This document shows, in pieces, positions 51,555 through 61,339 of a stretch of DNA of 64,000 bases. A program made the translations under genes and the position numbers. The stretch covers positions 4,340,001 through 4,404,000 of the forward strand of contig NZ_JARXVJ010000001.1 of NCBI RefSeq assembly GCF_029892445.1, in the 5' to 3' direction. Every line of letters starts with the position of its first letter. Positions within the stretch are counted from its first letter, which is position 1. The notes beneath the pieces are model-generated. The model was not told the origin of the DNA. It did no database searches and saw only the letters and a list, made by a program, of their open reading frames with translations. The stretch comes from Chryseobacterium sp. H1D6B. Lineage in GTDB: Bacteria; Bacteroidota; Bacteroidia; Flavobacteriales; Weeksellaceae.

Positions 51555-51582
51555 AAAAAACCGCTCTTTCAAACGGTTTTTT
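51555..51582 (-). terminator. Terminator after the exported protein gene
   Basis: A 9-bp stem AAAAAACCG with its complement and a 10-base loop are followed by T-rich sequence on both strands. Confidence 0.75.
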
Positions 51583-51600
51583 ATTTATTTAAAATAAATC

Positions 51601-52014
51601 TTACTGATAGATCACAACATCATCTTTTTTAATCTGGTAGCCTGTTTTTTTGTAAGGAACTAAAACATAACTTTCTTTAATGTGGCTTCCGCTTCTCCAG
51701 ATTTTGCCTTTTCCTTCTCTTTTAAGGATAATGCTTTTTGCATTTCCATCCGGGATAAAAATTTCAGCCCGTTTCATGTCTTTACTAAAAATAACAGCCG
51801 TCATTGAAGTATAGCTTTTGTCTGAACTTACTTCATTTAATTTGATTTTCTGTTCGAAAACTCTTACACAGTCATTTTTGATTTGTGAATAGGTATAGCC
51901 TGCAGAACCTATACATCCGTGTACATCTCTGTCGCCTCCTACCTTCTGACCTTTTTGCTGTCCAAAAGCTAAACAACTTAGGAACAATGCGCTGAATAAA
52001 ATTGTTTTTTTCAT
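51601..52014 (-). CDS. Exported protein of unknown function
   Basis: The 137 residues begin with a signal peptide (TILFSALFLSCLAFGQ). The mature part contains a Cys pair (HGCIGSAGYTYSQIKNDCVR) that could form a disulfide, and ends in a basic, beta-rich section. A similar pattern is found in small flavobacterial secreted proteins that I cannot name. It is separately terminated and lies between the repeat region and bglX. Confidence 0.6.
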   Translation of the reverse strand: MKKTILFSALFLSCLAFGQQKGQKVGGDRDVHGCIGSAGYTYSQIKNDCVRVFEQKIKLNEVSSDKSYTSMTAVIFSKDMKRAEIFIPDGNAKSIILKREGKGKIWRSGSHIKESYVLVPYKKTGYQIKKDDVVIYQ

Positions 52015-52098
52015 ATTTATATTAATTAATGTTTTTCACATTGGTAAAAATCATGCCAAAGTAGGCATGGGGAATATTTTGATTCTAAGATACAAAAA

Positions 52099-52121
52099 AA
52101 GCCATTCATTTTGAATGGCTT
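52099..52121 (-). terminator. Terminator at the end of the polysaccharide utilisation locus
   Basis: A 9-bp stem AAGCCATTC with its complement and an ATTTT loop are followed by a T run on the minus strand, just beyond the GH3 stop codon. Confidence 0.85.
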
Positions 52122-52128
52122 AGGAATA

Positions 52129-54456
52129 TTATTTAGTCCAGTTGATTTTTGAATGTTTTACATCTTCGGAACTGGTTCCGATCATGATATCAAATTCTCC
52201 CGGTTCCCAATCGAATTTTAAATCTCCGTTGTAGAATTTTAAACTTTCAGGGGTTATATCAAAAGTAACTTTCTTAGATTCTCCTTTTTTAAGGAAAACT
52301 TTTTGGAAACCTTTCAATTCTTTCACTGGTCTTGTGATGCTTCCTACCATATCTCTGATGTATAACTGAACAACTTCTGCTCCATCATAGTTCCCGGAGT
52401 TGGTTACTGTAACAGAAGCCTGAACAGTCTGGTCTCCTTTTGGATCAGCATTAGAAACTGTAACATCAGAATAATTGAATTTTGTATAGCTCAATCCATA
52501 ACCAAACGGATATAAAGGCGTATTACATTCATCCATATAATTTGAACGGAATCTTTGGTATTCACATTTATCTGTCAGTTCCTGGCTTAACGGACGGCCT
52601 GTATTTTTAGCGTTATAGTAAATAGGAACCTGTCCAAGACTTCTTGGGAATGTCATCGGAAGTTTTCCTGAAGGATTTACTTTTCCGAATAAAACATCAG
52701 AAATAGCATTTCCTGCTTCTGAACCTGCAAACCAGACATTAAGGATAGCATCAGGAGTATCTTTAATATTCGTTAAAGCTAAAGGACGGCCAGTGAAAAG
52801 AACCACTGCGATAGGTTTCCCGGTCTTTTTTAATTCATTTAACAGATCTACTTGAGACTGTGGAATGGTAATTTCAGTTCTTGAAGAAGATTCTCCGCTC
52901 ATTTCAGCAGATTCTCCGATCGCTAAAACAATAACATCTGCTTTATTCGCTGCATCTACAGCTTCTTTTAATAAAACTTCCTTCGGACGGTTGTCTCTGT
53001 CTGTTTTTTTACCGTGGGCCGCGTAGATGTCTTCTAATTTAGCATCATAATCGATGTTGGCACCTTTCGCAGCAATGAATTTAACTTCTTTTCCGAAATT
53101 GGCCTGAAGACCCTGCATTAAATTAACAGCTTTGTCATGCTTTGCCGCAACGCTCCAAGTTCCAGCCATATTTAATGAGTTATTCACCAATGGACCAATC
53201 ACGGCAACAGTTCCTGATTTTTTCAACGGAAGTACCTGATTGTCATTTTTCATCAATACCATTGACTGAGCAGCTGCATTTCTGGCGATGTTACGGTTTT
53301 CCATACTGAAAACTTCTTTTGCTGCTAATTTTGCATCTCCGTGTTTATAAGGGTTATCAAACAACCCAAGGTCATATTTCGATTCAAGAATTCTTTTTGC
53401 GGCCATATCGATTTCAGCCTGAGTCACTTTTCCTTCTGATAAAGATTTTTTCAATGTGGTTAAAAATCCTTCACCCACCATATCCATATCTACTCCTGCT
53501 TTCAGTGCTAAAGCAGAAACCTGCTGAAGATCTCCCATTCCGTGGTCAACCATTTCGTTGATTCCGGTATAATCTGTAACCACGAAACCTTTGAAGTTCC
53601 ACATTTTTCTCAGCACTTCTGTCTGAAGCCATCTGTTTCCTGTTGCCGGAACTCCATCTACTTCGTTAAAAGAAGCCATTACAGAAGCCACTCCTGCATC
53701 TACAGCCGCTTTGTAAGGCGGAAAATATTCATTGAACATTCTAATGTGGCTCATATCAACGGTATTATAGTCTCTACCCGATTCTCCGGCTCCATACAAT
53801 GCAAAGTGCTTTACACAGGCCAATATATTAGTGCCATTTGCTAAATCTTTTCCTTGATACCCGTAGACCATATTTTTAGCAATTTCACTTCCTAAATACG
53901 GATCTTCACCAGAACCTTCAGAAACCCTTCCCCATCTTGGTTCACGGGAAATATCTACCATTGGGGAGAATGTCCAGTTGATCCCGTCAGAAGAGGCTTC
54001 TTTTGCAGCAACTTTCGCCGACTGCTGGATAAGATTCATATCCCAAGAAGCGGCTAAACCTAATGGAATAGGGAACGTAGTTTCGTATCCGTGAATTACA
54101 TCCATTCCAAAAATCAAAGGAATTTTCAGACGGCTTTTTTCAACTGCTACTTTCTGAACTGCTTTTATTTTGTCAGCTCCTTTTATATTAAATAATCCTC
54201 CTACTAATCCCTGCTCCACTTTTTTTCCGATATCAGAACTTTGTGCTAACCCTGTAGTGAAGTCGCCTGAACTCGGTAAATTCAGCTGCCCTATTTTTTC
54301 ATCTAAAGTCATTTTAGACAAAAGATTATCTACAAAAGCTTTTTTCTTCGCTTGATATTGAGCCGTCTGATAAGACTGAACGGGCTTATTTATCATTTCC
54401 TGCGCTGAAAACACAGGAGCCAGTGCTAAAGTGGCTATTATAACTAACTTTTTCAT
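52129..54456 (-). CDS. bglX: GH3 family beta-glucosidase (BglX-like)
   Basis: This 775-residue enzyme cleaves terminal glucose from beta-glucosides. It has a signal peptide (LVIIATLALAPVFSA), the GH3 barrel with the KHF motif near residue 216 and the nucleophile D295 in GFVVTDYTGIN, an (alpha/beta)6 domain with FAGSEAGNAISDVLFGKVNPSGKLPMTFPRS, and a C-terminal fibronectin-III-like domain (VQASVTVTNSGNYDGAEVVQLYI). Full-length and intact. It ends the SusC/SusD gene run. Its likely job is to split disaccharides such as sophorose in the periplasm. Confidence 0.93.
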   Translation of the reverse strand: MKKLVIIATLALAPVFSAQEMINKPVQSYQTAQYQAKKKAFVDNLLSKMTLDEKIGQLNLPSSGDFTTGLAQSSDIGKKVEQGLVGGLFNIKGADKIKAVQKVAVEKSRLKIPLIFGMDVIHGYETTFPIPLGLAASWDMNLIQQSAKVAAKEASSDGINWTFSPMVDISREPRWGRVSEGSGEDPYLGSEIAKNMVYGYQGKDLANGTNILACVKHFALYGAGESGRDYNTVDMSHIRMFNEYFPPYKAAVDAGVASVMASFNEVDGVPATGNRWLQTEVLRKMWNFKGFVVTDYTGINEMVDHGMGDLQQVSALALKAGVDMDMVGEGFLTTLKKSLSEGKVTQAEIDMAAKRILESKYDLGLFDNPYKHGDAKLAAKEVFSMENRNIARNAAAQSMVLMKNDNQVLPLKKSGTVAVIGPLVNNSLNMAGTWSVAAKHDKAVNLMQGLQANFGKEVKFIAAKGANIDYDAKLEDIYAAHGKKTDRDNRPKEVLLKEAVDAANKADVIVLAIGESAEMSGESSSRTEITIPQSQVDLLNELKKTGKPIAVVLFTGRPLALTNIKDTPDAILNVWFAGSEAGNAISDVLFGKVNPSGKLPMTFPRSLGQVPIYYNAKNTGRPLSQELTDKCEYQRFRSNYMDECNTPLYPFGYGLSYTKFNYSDVTVSNADPKGDQTVQASVTVTNSGNYDGAEVVQLYIRDMVGSITRPVKELKGFQKVFLKKGESKKVTFDITPESLKFYNGDLKFDWEPGEFDIMIGTSSEDVKHSKINWTK

Positions 54457-54605
54457 ATATCTATCTTCTTAAATTATATTTCTGTTTTTGTTTCTTAATA
54501 ATTATTGTAAATGCAAAAGACTCAAAGTTTTTAGAAAGGCTTATTATTTTTAAGAGCCTAGATGCGTTCATTTAACTGAGGCTTTAATTACATAATTATT
54601 AAATT

Positions 54606-55313
54606 TTATTTTACTTTTTTCTGAGACAGTATCCATTCATAAAATTTAGGATCTGAGTAGGTAGAATCCCATGAATTATGGTTATCATCAGGAAAAATGG
54701 TTAATGTTACGTTTGGATTTACCTTTTTCACCGCCTGATACATCATAATTGAATTGTTCGGCGAAACGACATCATCATTACCGCCATGGAAAATTTTGAT
54801 CGGCAGATTTTTGTATTGATTCACATTGGCACTCATTACCTGATCTGCAGGTGCGCAGACCGGTGCAACAGCTGCAAACATTTCAGGATGTTCCATTGCC
54901 AGTTTCCACGTTCCCCAGCCTCCCATTGAAAGCCCGGTAAGATAAATTCTTGAAGCATCAATTTTATATTTTTTCTGAATTTCTTTAATTAAGTTATAAA
55001 TCGTGTCCGTATTCCACCATGTGTCTGCAGGACATTGAGGTGCTAAAATAGCAACCGGCTCTTTGATCAGGTTTTTATAGGTGAACGGGCTGTGCGCTTT
55101 TACTATTTCCAGGTCATTTCCTCTTTCTCCCGAACCGTGAAGAAAAACGATTAAAGGAACATTTCCTTTTACCTTTTGAGGGTAGTCTAAAACATAAGAT
55201 ATTTTTTCAACTTTTTTAAATTCTTTGTTGAGTTCAGCTTTTATTTCCTGGGCATACAGTCCTGAAGAAAATGGCAGCAGTAAGACGGGGAGATATTTTA
55301 ATTTAATTTTCAT
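54606..55313 (-). CDS. Exported alpha/beta-hydrolase (esterase/PHB depolymerase-like)
   Basis: This 235-residue protein has a signal peptide (LPVLLLPFSSGLYAQ), the oxyanion-hole HGSGERGND segment and a nucleophile elbow GLSMGG (S129). A catalytic Asp (HGGNDDVVSP) and His (DDNHNSWDS) complete the triad. This layout fits the dienelactone-hydrolase/phospholipase-carboxylesterase type often found in glycan loci, where it removes acyl groups. It lies between the GH144-like and GH3 genes on the same strand. Confidence 0.85.
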   Translation of the reverse strand: MKIKLKYLPVLLLPFSSGLYAQEIKAELNKEFKKVEKISYVLDYPQKVKGNVPLIVFLHGSGERGNDLEIVKAHSPFTYKNLIKEPVAILAPQCPADTWWNTDTIYNLIKEIQKKYKIDASRIYLTGLSMGGWGTWKLAMEHPEMFAAVAPVCAPADQVMSANVNQYKNLPIKIFHGGNDDVVSPNNSIMMYQAVKKVNPNVTLTIFPDDNHNSWDSTYSDPKFYEWILSQKKVK

Positions 55314-55326
55314 TTTAATATTTAGG

Positions 55327-55395
55327 TTTTGGCTGAAGCCCTTTGATTTTATTCCTTTCGTTTAAACGGGTTAAAACCCGTTTCTATGGATGTTG
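55327..55395 (+). repeat. Composite palindromic repeat inside the glycan locus
   Basis: TTTTGGCTGAAGCC (55,327-55,340) and AAACGGGTTAAAACCCGTTT (55,364-55,383) are followed by a CTATGGATG tail, with a further degenerate copy at about 55,418-55,445. The palindrome core has drifted but both arms changed together. Confidence 0.8.
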
Positions 55396-55453
55396 ATTTT
55401 ATATATATTTTAAAAATAAGTTAAAAACCCATTTCTCTTGATGAAATCATTAA

Positions 55454-56842
55454 TTATTTTATTCCATATTCTGTAGACTGAAAGCTCAATTTTTTCAATC
55501 CCTGCTGTATTTCAGGAGCATTCATGAATAATTTCCATAAAAATCCGGTTCTGTAATTTTCAATCATCGGTGCTATCGTTCCTTGATCAATGGCTAGATA
55601 TCTCGGCGTAAACCAATTGTTATAATTGATCGAAGTAGCATCGTAAGGCCCGGCAGACCCAATAAATTCAGGCTTCTGAGTATAAATAAATTTCAGAAAA
55701 TCCATTGATTCTTTAGGAGAATATGGGAAACTGCTTAAAGCGGCAGTGGGCGTTATTACCCCGTGATCATTTTGCGGAAAATGGGCATCATAGCCTGTAC
55801 TTCCGTCTTTATTTCTTGAGTATCCTGCTGTAAGTCCCCAATAATTCGGGCCGTAGCCTTTCCATTGTTTTGGGTTTTCAACACAGTATTTATAATCGAT
55901 AAGAACTTGATTCTTATTTAAGTCAAAATAATTTTTTATTAATTTATCAGATAATCCCCTAGGATCCAGCCCAATATAAGAGTACTGCGTCCAGAATAAA
56001 GGTCCTCCGTATTCTTCGGCACCATTGTGTTTTACATACATTGGAAGTCCGTATTTTTCTTTGTCTGAAAGATAGGTTCCGTTTCTTGTCCACCCTTTGT
56101 AATAGGTTTCAGCATCAATTGAAGAAGTGGGTGAAGATGCTGCTAAAATATAAGTGATCAGGCATTCGTTATAGCCTTGTAATGGAAAATTCATTTCCCA
56201 TTGATATTGTGGTGACCAGTGCCAGTATAGAACTTTTTCACCTCCTTTGGTATACCAGTTCCATTGAATTCCTTTCCATAATTCGTCACACTTTTTGGCA
56301 AGTGCCTTTTCTTCAGCATTTCCATTTTTAAAATATTCACGGACCATTAAAATCCCTGAAGTCAGGAAAGCTGTTTCTACTAAATCGCCGCCGTTATCTT
56401 TTTTACCAAAAGGAACTGTTTTTCCAGTTTCGCCATTGATCCAATGCGACCAGGCTCCTTTGTAACGGTCTGCTTTTGCAAGAAAGTCCATCATATTGGT
56501 CAGTCTTTTTACAGCTTCTTTTCTTGGGACGAATCCTCTTTCAACTCCTACAAGAATTGTTGCCAGACCAAATCCTGAACCTCCTGTAGTGATTACATGT
56601 TTATCATTATCAGGGTAAATATTATCTTCATGATACCGCTCTCTTCCCAGCATAGAATGGGGTTCTGCATAGTCCCAGAAATATTTAAGAGCATCTTTCT
56701 GGACTTTATCCATCAGCTGTTCATCTGTAATATTACTTTTTACGACTGATTTCTGAGCAGACTCTTGTTTTGCATTTTGAGTGTTTGTACAGGAAACTAC
56801 AAGTAATGATGTAGCAGCGATTGATAATATTATCCTTTTCAT
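55454..56842 (-). CDS. Glucoamylase-family (GH144-like) glucanase lipoprotein
   Basis: This 462-residue protein is a lipoprotein (C18 in VVSCTNT) of the (alpha/alpha)6-barrel glucoamylase-like family that includes GH144 endo-beta-1,2-glucanases. Recognisable segments are QKDALKYFWDYAEPHSMLGRER, TTGGSGFGLATILVGVERGF, SPQYQWEMNFPLQGYNECLI and GLTAGYSRNKDG. It would be surface-exposed or periplasmic and cut long glucans into oligosaccharides for import and GH3 digestion. GH144 as against other members of the family is inferred from context. Confidence 0.8.
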   Translation of the reverse strand: MKRIILSIAATSLLVVSCTNTQNAKQESAQKSVVKSNITDEQLMDKVQKDALKYFWDYAEPHSMLGRERYHEDNIYPDNDKHVITTGGSGFGLATILVGVERGFVPRKEAVKRLTNMMDFLAKADRYKGAWSHWINGETGKTVPFGKKDNGGDLVETAFLTSGILMVREYFKNGNAEEKALAKKCDELWKGIQWNWYTKGGEKVLYWHWSPQYQWEMNFPLQGYNECLITYILAASSPTSSIDAETYYKGWTRNGTYLSDKEKYGLPMYVKHNGAEEYGGPLFWTQYSYIGLDPRGLSDKLIKNYFDLNKNQVLIDYKYCVENPKQWKGYGPNYWGLTAGYSRNKDGSTGYDAHFPQNDHGVITPTAALSSFPYSPKESMDFLKFIYTQKPEFIGSAGPYDATSINYNNWFTPRYLAIDQGTIAPMIENYRTGFLWKLFMNAPEIQQGLKKLSFQSTEYGIK

Positions 56843-56914
56843 TGTATCATTTTTTTTTAACAGAATACTAAAAGAAGAGGAGAATTTTCATTCTCCTCTA
56901 ATGTATGATTATTA

Positions 56915-58381
56915 TTAATAACCGGGGTTTTGAGCTGATAATCCACCAGTTTCAGTAATAAAGTCCTGCGGAAGCGGAAATAACTCATGAGTTCCAACTT
57001 TGAAAACTTTTCCTCCGTCAGCAGCCATTGCAGCCTGTGCCTGCCCTGTTCTCACAAGATCAAACCATCTGTCGTGCTCAAAAGCCAATTCTAATCTTCT
57101 TTCCTTCCAGACTGCAGTTCTTACATCTGCCTGAGAAACGGCTGTTGTATTAGCAACATTTGCTCTGTTTCTTACTTCGTTCAAGAAAGGAATTGCTGCG
57201 GACGTCTGACCTAATTCGTTCATAGCCTCTGCTTTCATTAATAAAACCTCTGCATATCTCAAATAACGGATATTAACATCTGTTGAGGCCTGATCTCTGT
57301 AATTAGAAGAATATGCTTTATAATTATAGAATTTATTCTCTACATTGGGACCTACATAATAACCATCATATAAAGTCATATCTTTATGGATAATTGTTGC
57401 ATCTCTTCTTGTATCTGTTGCAGAATAGGCATCATATAAACTTTGAGTAGGAGTTGCAAATCCCCAGCCCCAGCCGGTAGTCCCTCTTGCTCCCTGTACT
57501 TGGCTGTACTGCTGGATAGCTCTCCCTGCAGTACCTCCACTGCCGTTAATTTCAAATATAGATTCTGCATTATTTTCTCCAGATACCTTATAAATATCAA
57601 TAAAATTAGGTGTCAAAGAATATCCAGTAACCAAATTACATTGGTCTACTGCCAATTGCCATTTCTTCTGGTATAAATAAACTTTTGCTAGTAAGGCATG
57701 GGCTGCTCCTACTGAAGCTCTGCCTGCATCACTTGCTGTATAAGCTGATTTATTTGGAAGGACTTCAATAGCATCTTTAAGATCCTGTTCAATAAAAGCA
57801 TAGATTTCTTCTTTGCTTTTTCTTGTAAGTGTCATGATCTTATCAGCTTCAACACCTGAAACAGGAACATGGTCTACCAATGGAACCCCGCCGAAAGATT
57901 TAACAAGGGTAAAATACATAAATGCTCTTAAAAATTTAGCTTCTCCTGCTAATCTTTTACGTAAATCTGCATCAGCTTTATCTAATTGAGGGAGATATTT
58001 CAGGGCTTGATTACATCTGTTAATTCCCTGATAATTAGACGCGAACAATTCTTTAAATGATGGAGTTGACGCTGTAAAATTTAATGCATCTAAAATATCT
58101 TTATCAGAACCGGAATCACTTGGGCTAGAGCCTTTATCAGCATCATCTGAAACAATAGATGTAACACCGATCCAGGCAAAAGTACTCATATTCCAATCTA
58201 AAAACTTAGCATAAGCAGCTGTAAGCAAACTATTTGCTCCTTCATTATTATTATATATTTCACCAAGTGCAGATTCGGGAATTGCTTCTGTAGGTGACAC
58301 ATCAATAAAGTCATTGCTACAACTTTGGTTTACAGCTCCTAAAATTAAAAATGCGGCTGCAATGATATATTTTTTATTCAT
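56915..58381 (-). CDS. SusD/RagB family glycan-binding lipoprotein
   Basis: This 488-residue outer-membrane lipoprotein (C21 in NQSCSND) binds oligosaccharides and forms a lid on its SusC partner. The SusD features are clear: TPR-type helices, RRLAGEAKFLRAFMYFTLVKSFGGVPLV-like region (KRLAGEAKFLRAFMYF), RYLRYAEVLLMKAEAMNELG and WKERRLELAFEHDRWFDLVRTGQA. It lies four bases after susC, as usual. Confidence 0.93.
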   Translation of the reverse strand: MNKKYIIAAAFLILGAVNQSCSNDFIDVSPTEAIPESALGEIYNNNEGANSLLTAAYAKFLDWNMSTFAWIGVTSIVSDDADKGSSPSDSGSDKDILDALNFTASTPSFKELFASNYQGINRCNQALKYLPQLDKADADLRKRLAGEAKFLRAFMYFTLVKSFGGVPLVDHVPVSGVEADKIMTLTRKSKEEIYAFIEQDLKDAIEVLPNKSAYTASDAGRASVGAAHALLAKVYLYQKKWQLAVDQCNLVTGYSLTPNFIDIYKVSGENNAESIFEINGSGGTAGRAIQQYSQVQGARGTTGWGWGFATPTQSLYDAYSATDTRRDATIIHKDMTLYDGYYVGPNVENKFYNYKAYSSNYRDQASTDVNIRYLRYAEVLLMKAEAMNELGQTSAAIPFLNEVRNRANVANTTAVSQADVRTAVWKERRLELAFEHDRWFDLVRTGQAQAAMAADGGKVFKVGTHELFPLPQDFITETGGLSAQNPGY

Positions 58382-58385
58382 TTTT

Positions 58386-61229
58386 TTAAAAATTTAGGTT
58401 AACACCAAAAACAAAAGATCTTAATGTAGGATAAGCATCCAGCTCTATCCCAGCACGCTTATACGGATCTCCTTCCGCTGTAGGATCTGCAGGATTATAT
58501 CCCGACAGTTCTGAAGAGTATCCAGAATATTTCTGGAATACAAAAGGATTAATTGCACTTACATAAAGCTTAATCGATTTCATGTAGTTAGTTACATTTT
58601 TAAATGTATATCCTACCGAAATATTGTTTATTCTGAAATAATCTCCGTCTTCTAAATAGAATGTTGATGCAATTGGAATATTTGTTGGATTTACAGGATT
58701 CGCTGCGTTCGTATTTGTAGGTGTCCAGAAATCATTAGCTACAGAAGCCTCAACATTTTCACCACCATTTCTCTGTGCTTTTTTACCATTATACACTTTA
58801 AATCCAAAAGCTCCGTATCCGTTAAGGGCAAAATCCCAATTTTTATAAGACATTGAAATATTAACTCCTAATGTTGATTTTGGGATGTAAGAATCAAAGA
58901 AGCGTCTATCTCCTCCATCTATAACTCCGTTCCCATTTAAATCTTTGAACTTTAAATTACCATTTGCATCATAACCGTCTGCTTCGTATAAATAGAAACT
59001 CCCTAAAGCATAGCCTACTGCCGAAGCATTGAATAGTTTTGTATCTACTCCATTACCAAGATTTCCCCCTACTATTTGAGAAACCGGTTTTGAAAGGTTT
59101 ATACTGGCAAGCTTGTTTTTATTGTAAGAATAATTTGCGCCAACAGAGTAAGTAAAATCTTGGCCTACCTTATCAGCCCAATTAAAACTCACCTCAGCAC
59201 CTTTATTAACAACACTTCCCATATGAGAATAATTTATGTCAGAAATCCCTGTTCCTAAATACGGTACAACACCTAAAATAAGATTCTTTGTTTTTCTGTT
59301 ATAAATATCAAAAGTACCTGTTAATCTATTATTTAAGATGCCAAAATCTAAACCTAAAGAAGATTCTTCTGTAACTTCCCATCCTAAATCTGGGTCATAA
59401 CCTTTATTGACTGTAACTCCATTACTCACAGGTGAGCTTCCAAATGCATAATTGTATGTTGCTCCAGCAGAAAGTGGCAGGTAATTCAGTGGTACATTCT
59501 GATTACCAATCCTACCCCATCCTCCTCTTAGTTTTAACATATTAAAAAAACCGCCTTTTAAGAAATCCTCCTCAGAAGCTACCCATCCTGCTCCAAATGA
59601 AGGGAAAGTCCCCCATTTATGACCTTCTGCGAACTGCGAAGAACCATCACGTCTTACAGTTCCGCTTAATAAATAGCGGTTCATAAATTTATACTGAAAT
59701 CTTCCAAAATAAGAAATTGTTGTATTTCTGTTTCCTTTTATTGATTCAAGAGCCTTTGTATCATTATCACTATACAAATTACCGTAGTAATCAACGCCAC
59801 TCAGATTCCAATAGTCTTGTGAAACAGGAACATTCTTTCTATTAATAATTAAAGACTCAAGTCCATTTTTCACTGAAGCTTCAGTACCCACTACAACTTC
59901 AATATCGTGATCTCCTACTTTTTTAGTATACGTTAAATAATTATTAAGTAACCAATTATAATAGTTTTGACTCTTATTTGTTAATCTTGTTACAGGCACA
60001 GTGGGATCATAACCACTTTCAATTCTTGTTGGATCACTATCCAGCCAGAAAGCTTTAGAGTTTACGAAATTATAGTATTTATAATTATTATACTCACCAC
60101 TAAATTGAGATGTAAATTTTAAATCTTTAAAAATATCTATATCTAATTTTAGACCTCCCTGTAATAAGAAGTTTTTTCCCTGCTGATTATCATAAGCAAG
60201 CTGCATTACAGGATTCCCTACATTATTAAAACGTCCTCCCGTATAGCTGATATTACCGTTAGAATCATAGATAGGCTGTCCATATTTACCGTTTGGATAA
60301 TAAACAGGAACTAATGGAGACTGTTTATATGCATTTGTAAATGCTCCAAATGATTTAGGAGTATCATTTGTAAATGTAGCACTCAAAGTCTGAGCTAATC
60401 TTACACCTTTTGCAATTCTAAATTCATTATTAGTTCTTACAGTAGTTCTATTATAATTCGTTCCATTTAGAATAGACTGCTCATCATAATTCCCTAAACT
60501 GAAAAAATATTTTGCCACTTCCGAAGAACCTGAAACTGAAACATTATGCTGATTATAGATTCCTGTTCTGGTAATTTCCTTAAACCAATCTGTATCATAA
60601 GGCTGGTTAGGATTTAGATAGGTACTTGATTTTCCAGCATTATTATAAGCTGCAAATTGAGAAGCATTTGCCATCTTAATAGTTTTTAAAGGAGTTCTTA
60701 TTCCTATTAAACCATCATAAGAAACGCTTAATTTACCTTTACCTGATTTTGTTGTAATAATAATTACTCCATTTGCAGCTCTGTTACCATAAATTGCTAA
60801 CGCGGCCGCATCTTTTAAAATATCATAAGTTAAGATATCATTAGAGTTGATATTATTAATATTGTCAGTAAACATACCATCAACAACGTATAATGGAGTC
60901 CTACCTCCTAATACCGTACCCAGACCTCTAATCATCACTGTAGGTGTAGAACCTGGCGCATCAGATGCAATTATCTGAACCCCTGCCGCTTTTCCTTGAA
61001 TCGCCTGTGATGCGTTCAGTACTTTTGTTCTTGTTACTTCTTCCGCACTGATAGAGCTGATAGATGTGGTATTATCCACTTTCTTACGGCTACCATATCC
61101 GATCATTACAACCTCCTCGATCTTCTGTTCCTTTAGAGTAGAATCTTTTGGTGTAACCTGCGCATTGACATTCATACCGAAGTATAAAACAGCAATGAGT
61201 GATGAATACTTTAAATCACTTTGTTTCAT
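58386..61229 (-). CDS. SusC/RagA family TonB-linked outer-membrane transporter
   Basis: The ATG at 61,229 gives 947 residues beginning with a signal peptide (YSSLIAVLYFGMNVNAQ). A TonB-box-like region (EEVVMIGYGSRKKVDNTTSI) leads into the plug (ASQAIQGKAAGVQI, MIRGLGTV, PLYVVDGMFTDNINNI, AAALAIYGNRAANGVIIITTK) and a 22-strand barrel. Unusually, there is no N-terminal carboxypeptidase-regulatory-like (CarboxypepD_reg) domain between the signal peptide and the plug. It imports glycan fragments with its SusD partner. Confidence 0.93.
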   Translation of the reverse strand: MKQSDLKYSSLIAVLYFGMNVNAQVTPKDSTLKEQKIEEVVMIGYGSRKKVDNTTSISSISAEEVTRTKVLNASQAIQGKAAGVQIIASDAPGSTPTVMIRGLGTVLGGRTPLYVVDGMFTDNINNINSNDILTYDILKDAAALAIYGNRAANGVIIITTKSGKGKLSVSYDGLIGIRTPLKTIKMANASQFAAYNNAGKSSTYLNPNQPYDTDWFKEITRTGIYNQHNVSVSGSSEVAKYFFSLGNYDEQSILNGTNYNRTTVRTNNEFRIAKGVRLAQTLSATFTNDTPKSFGAFTNAYKQSPLVPVYYPNGKYGQPIYDSNGNISYTGGRFNNVGNPVMQLAYDNQQGKNFLLQGGLKLDIDIFKDLKFTSQFSGEYNNYKYYNFVNSKAFWLDSDPTRIESGYDPTVPVTRLTNKSQNYYNWLLNNYLTYTKKVGDHDIEVVVGTEASVKNGLESLIINRKNVPVSQDYWNLSGVDYYGNLYSDNDTKALESIKGNRNTTISYFGRFQYKFMNRYLLSGTVRRDGSSQFAEGHKWGTFPSFGAGWVASEEDFLKGGFFNMLKLRGGWGRIGNQNVPLNYLPLSAGATYNYAFGSSPVSNGVTVNKGYDPDLGWEVTEESSLGLDFGILNNRLTGTFDIYNRKTKNLILGVVPYLGTGISDINYSHMGSVVNKGAEVSFNWADKVGQDFTYSVGANYSYNKNKLASINLSKPVSQIVGGNLGNGVDTKLFNASAVGYALGSFYLYEADGYDANGNLKFKDLNGNGVIDGGDRRFFDSYIPKSTLGVNISMSYKNWDFALNGYGAFGFKVYNGKKAQRNGGENVEASVANDFWTPTNTNAANPVNPTNIPIASTFYLEDGDYFRINNISVGYTFKNVTNYMKSIKLYVSAINPFVFQKYSGYSSELSGYNPADPTAEGDPYKRAGIELDAYPTLRSFVFGVNLNF

Positions 61230-61331
61230 ATAGTTTAATTTGTTTCGTACAATCAAAATTTCGTAAAAAGATTTCAATATCTTTTATTGTCTTATTTTAA
61301 GTATATATTATTCTCAAAAAAAGACATTAGC

Positions 61332-61339
61332 CAAAATTA
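61332..61339 (-). promoter_or_regulatory. Candidate -7 box for susC
   Basis: On the minus strand this reads TAATTTTG, an exact TAnnTTTG match, about 100 bases upstream of the start codon, which would give a leader of nearly 100 bases. No good -33 element is seen. The remaining stretch 61,340-61,590 is AT-rich with nothing else recognised. Confidence 0.4.
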
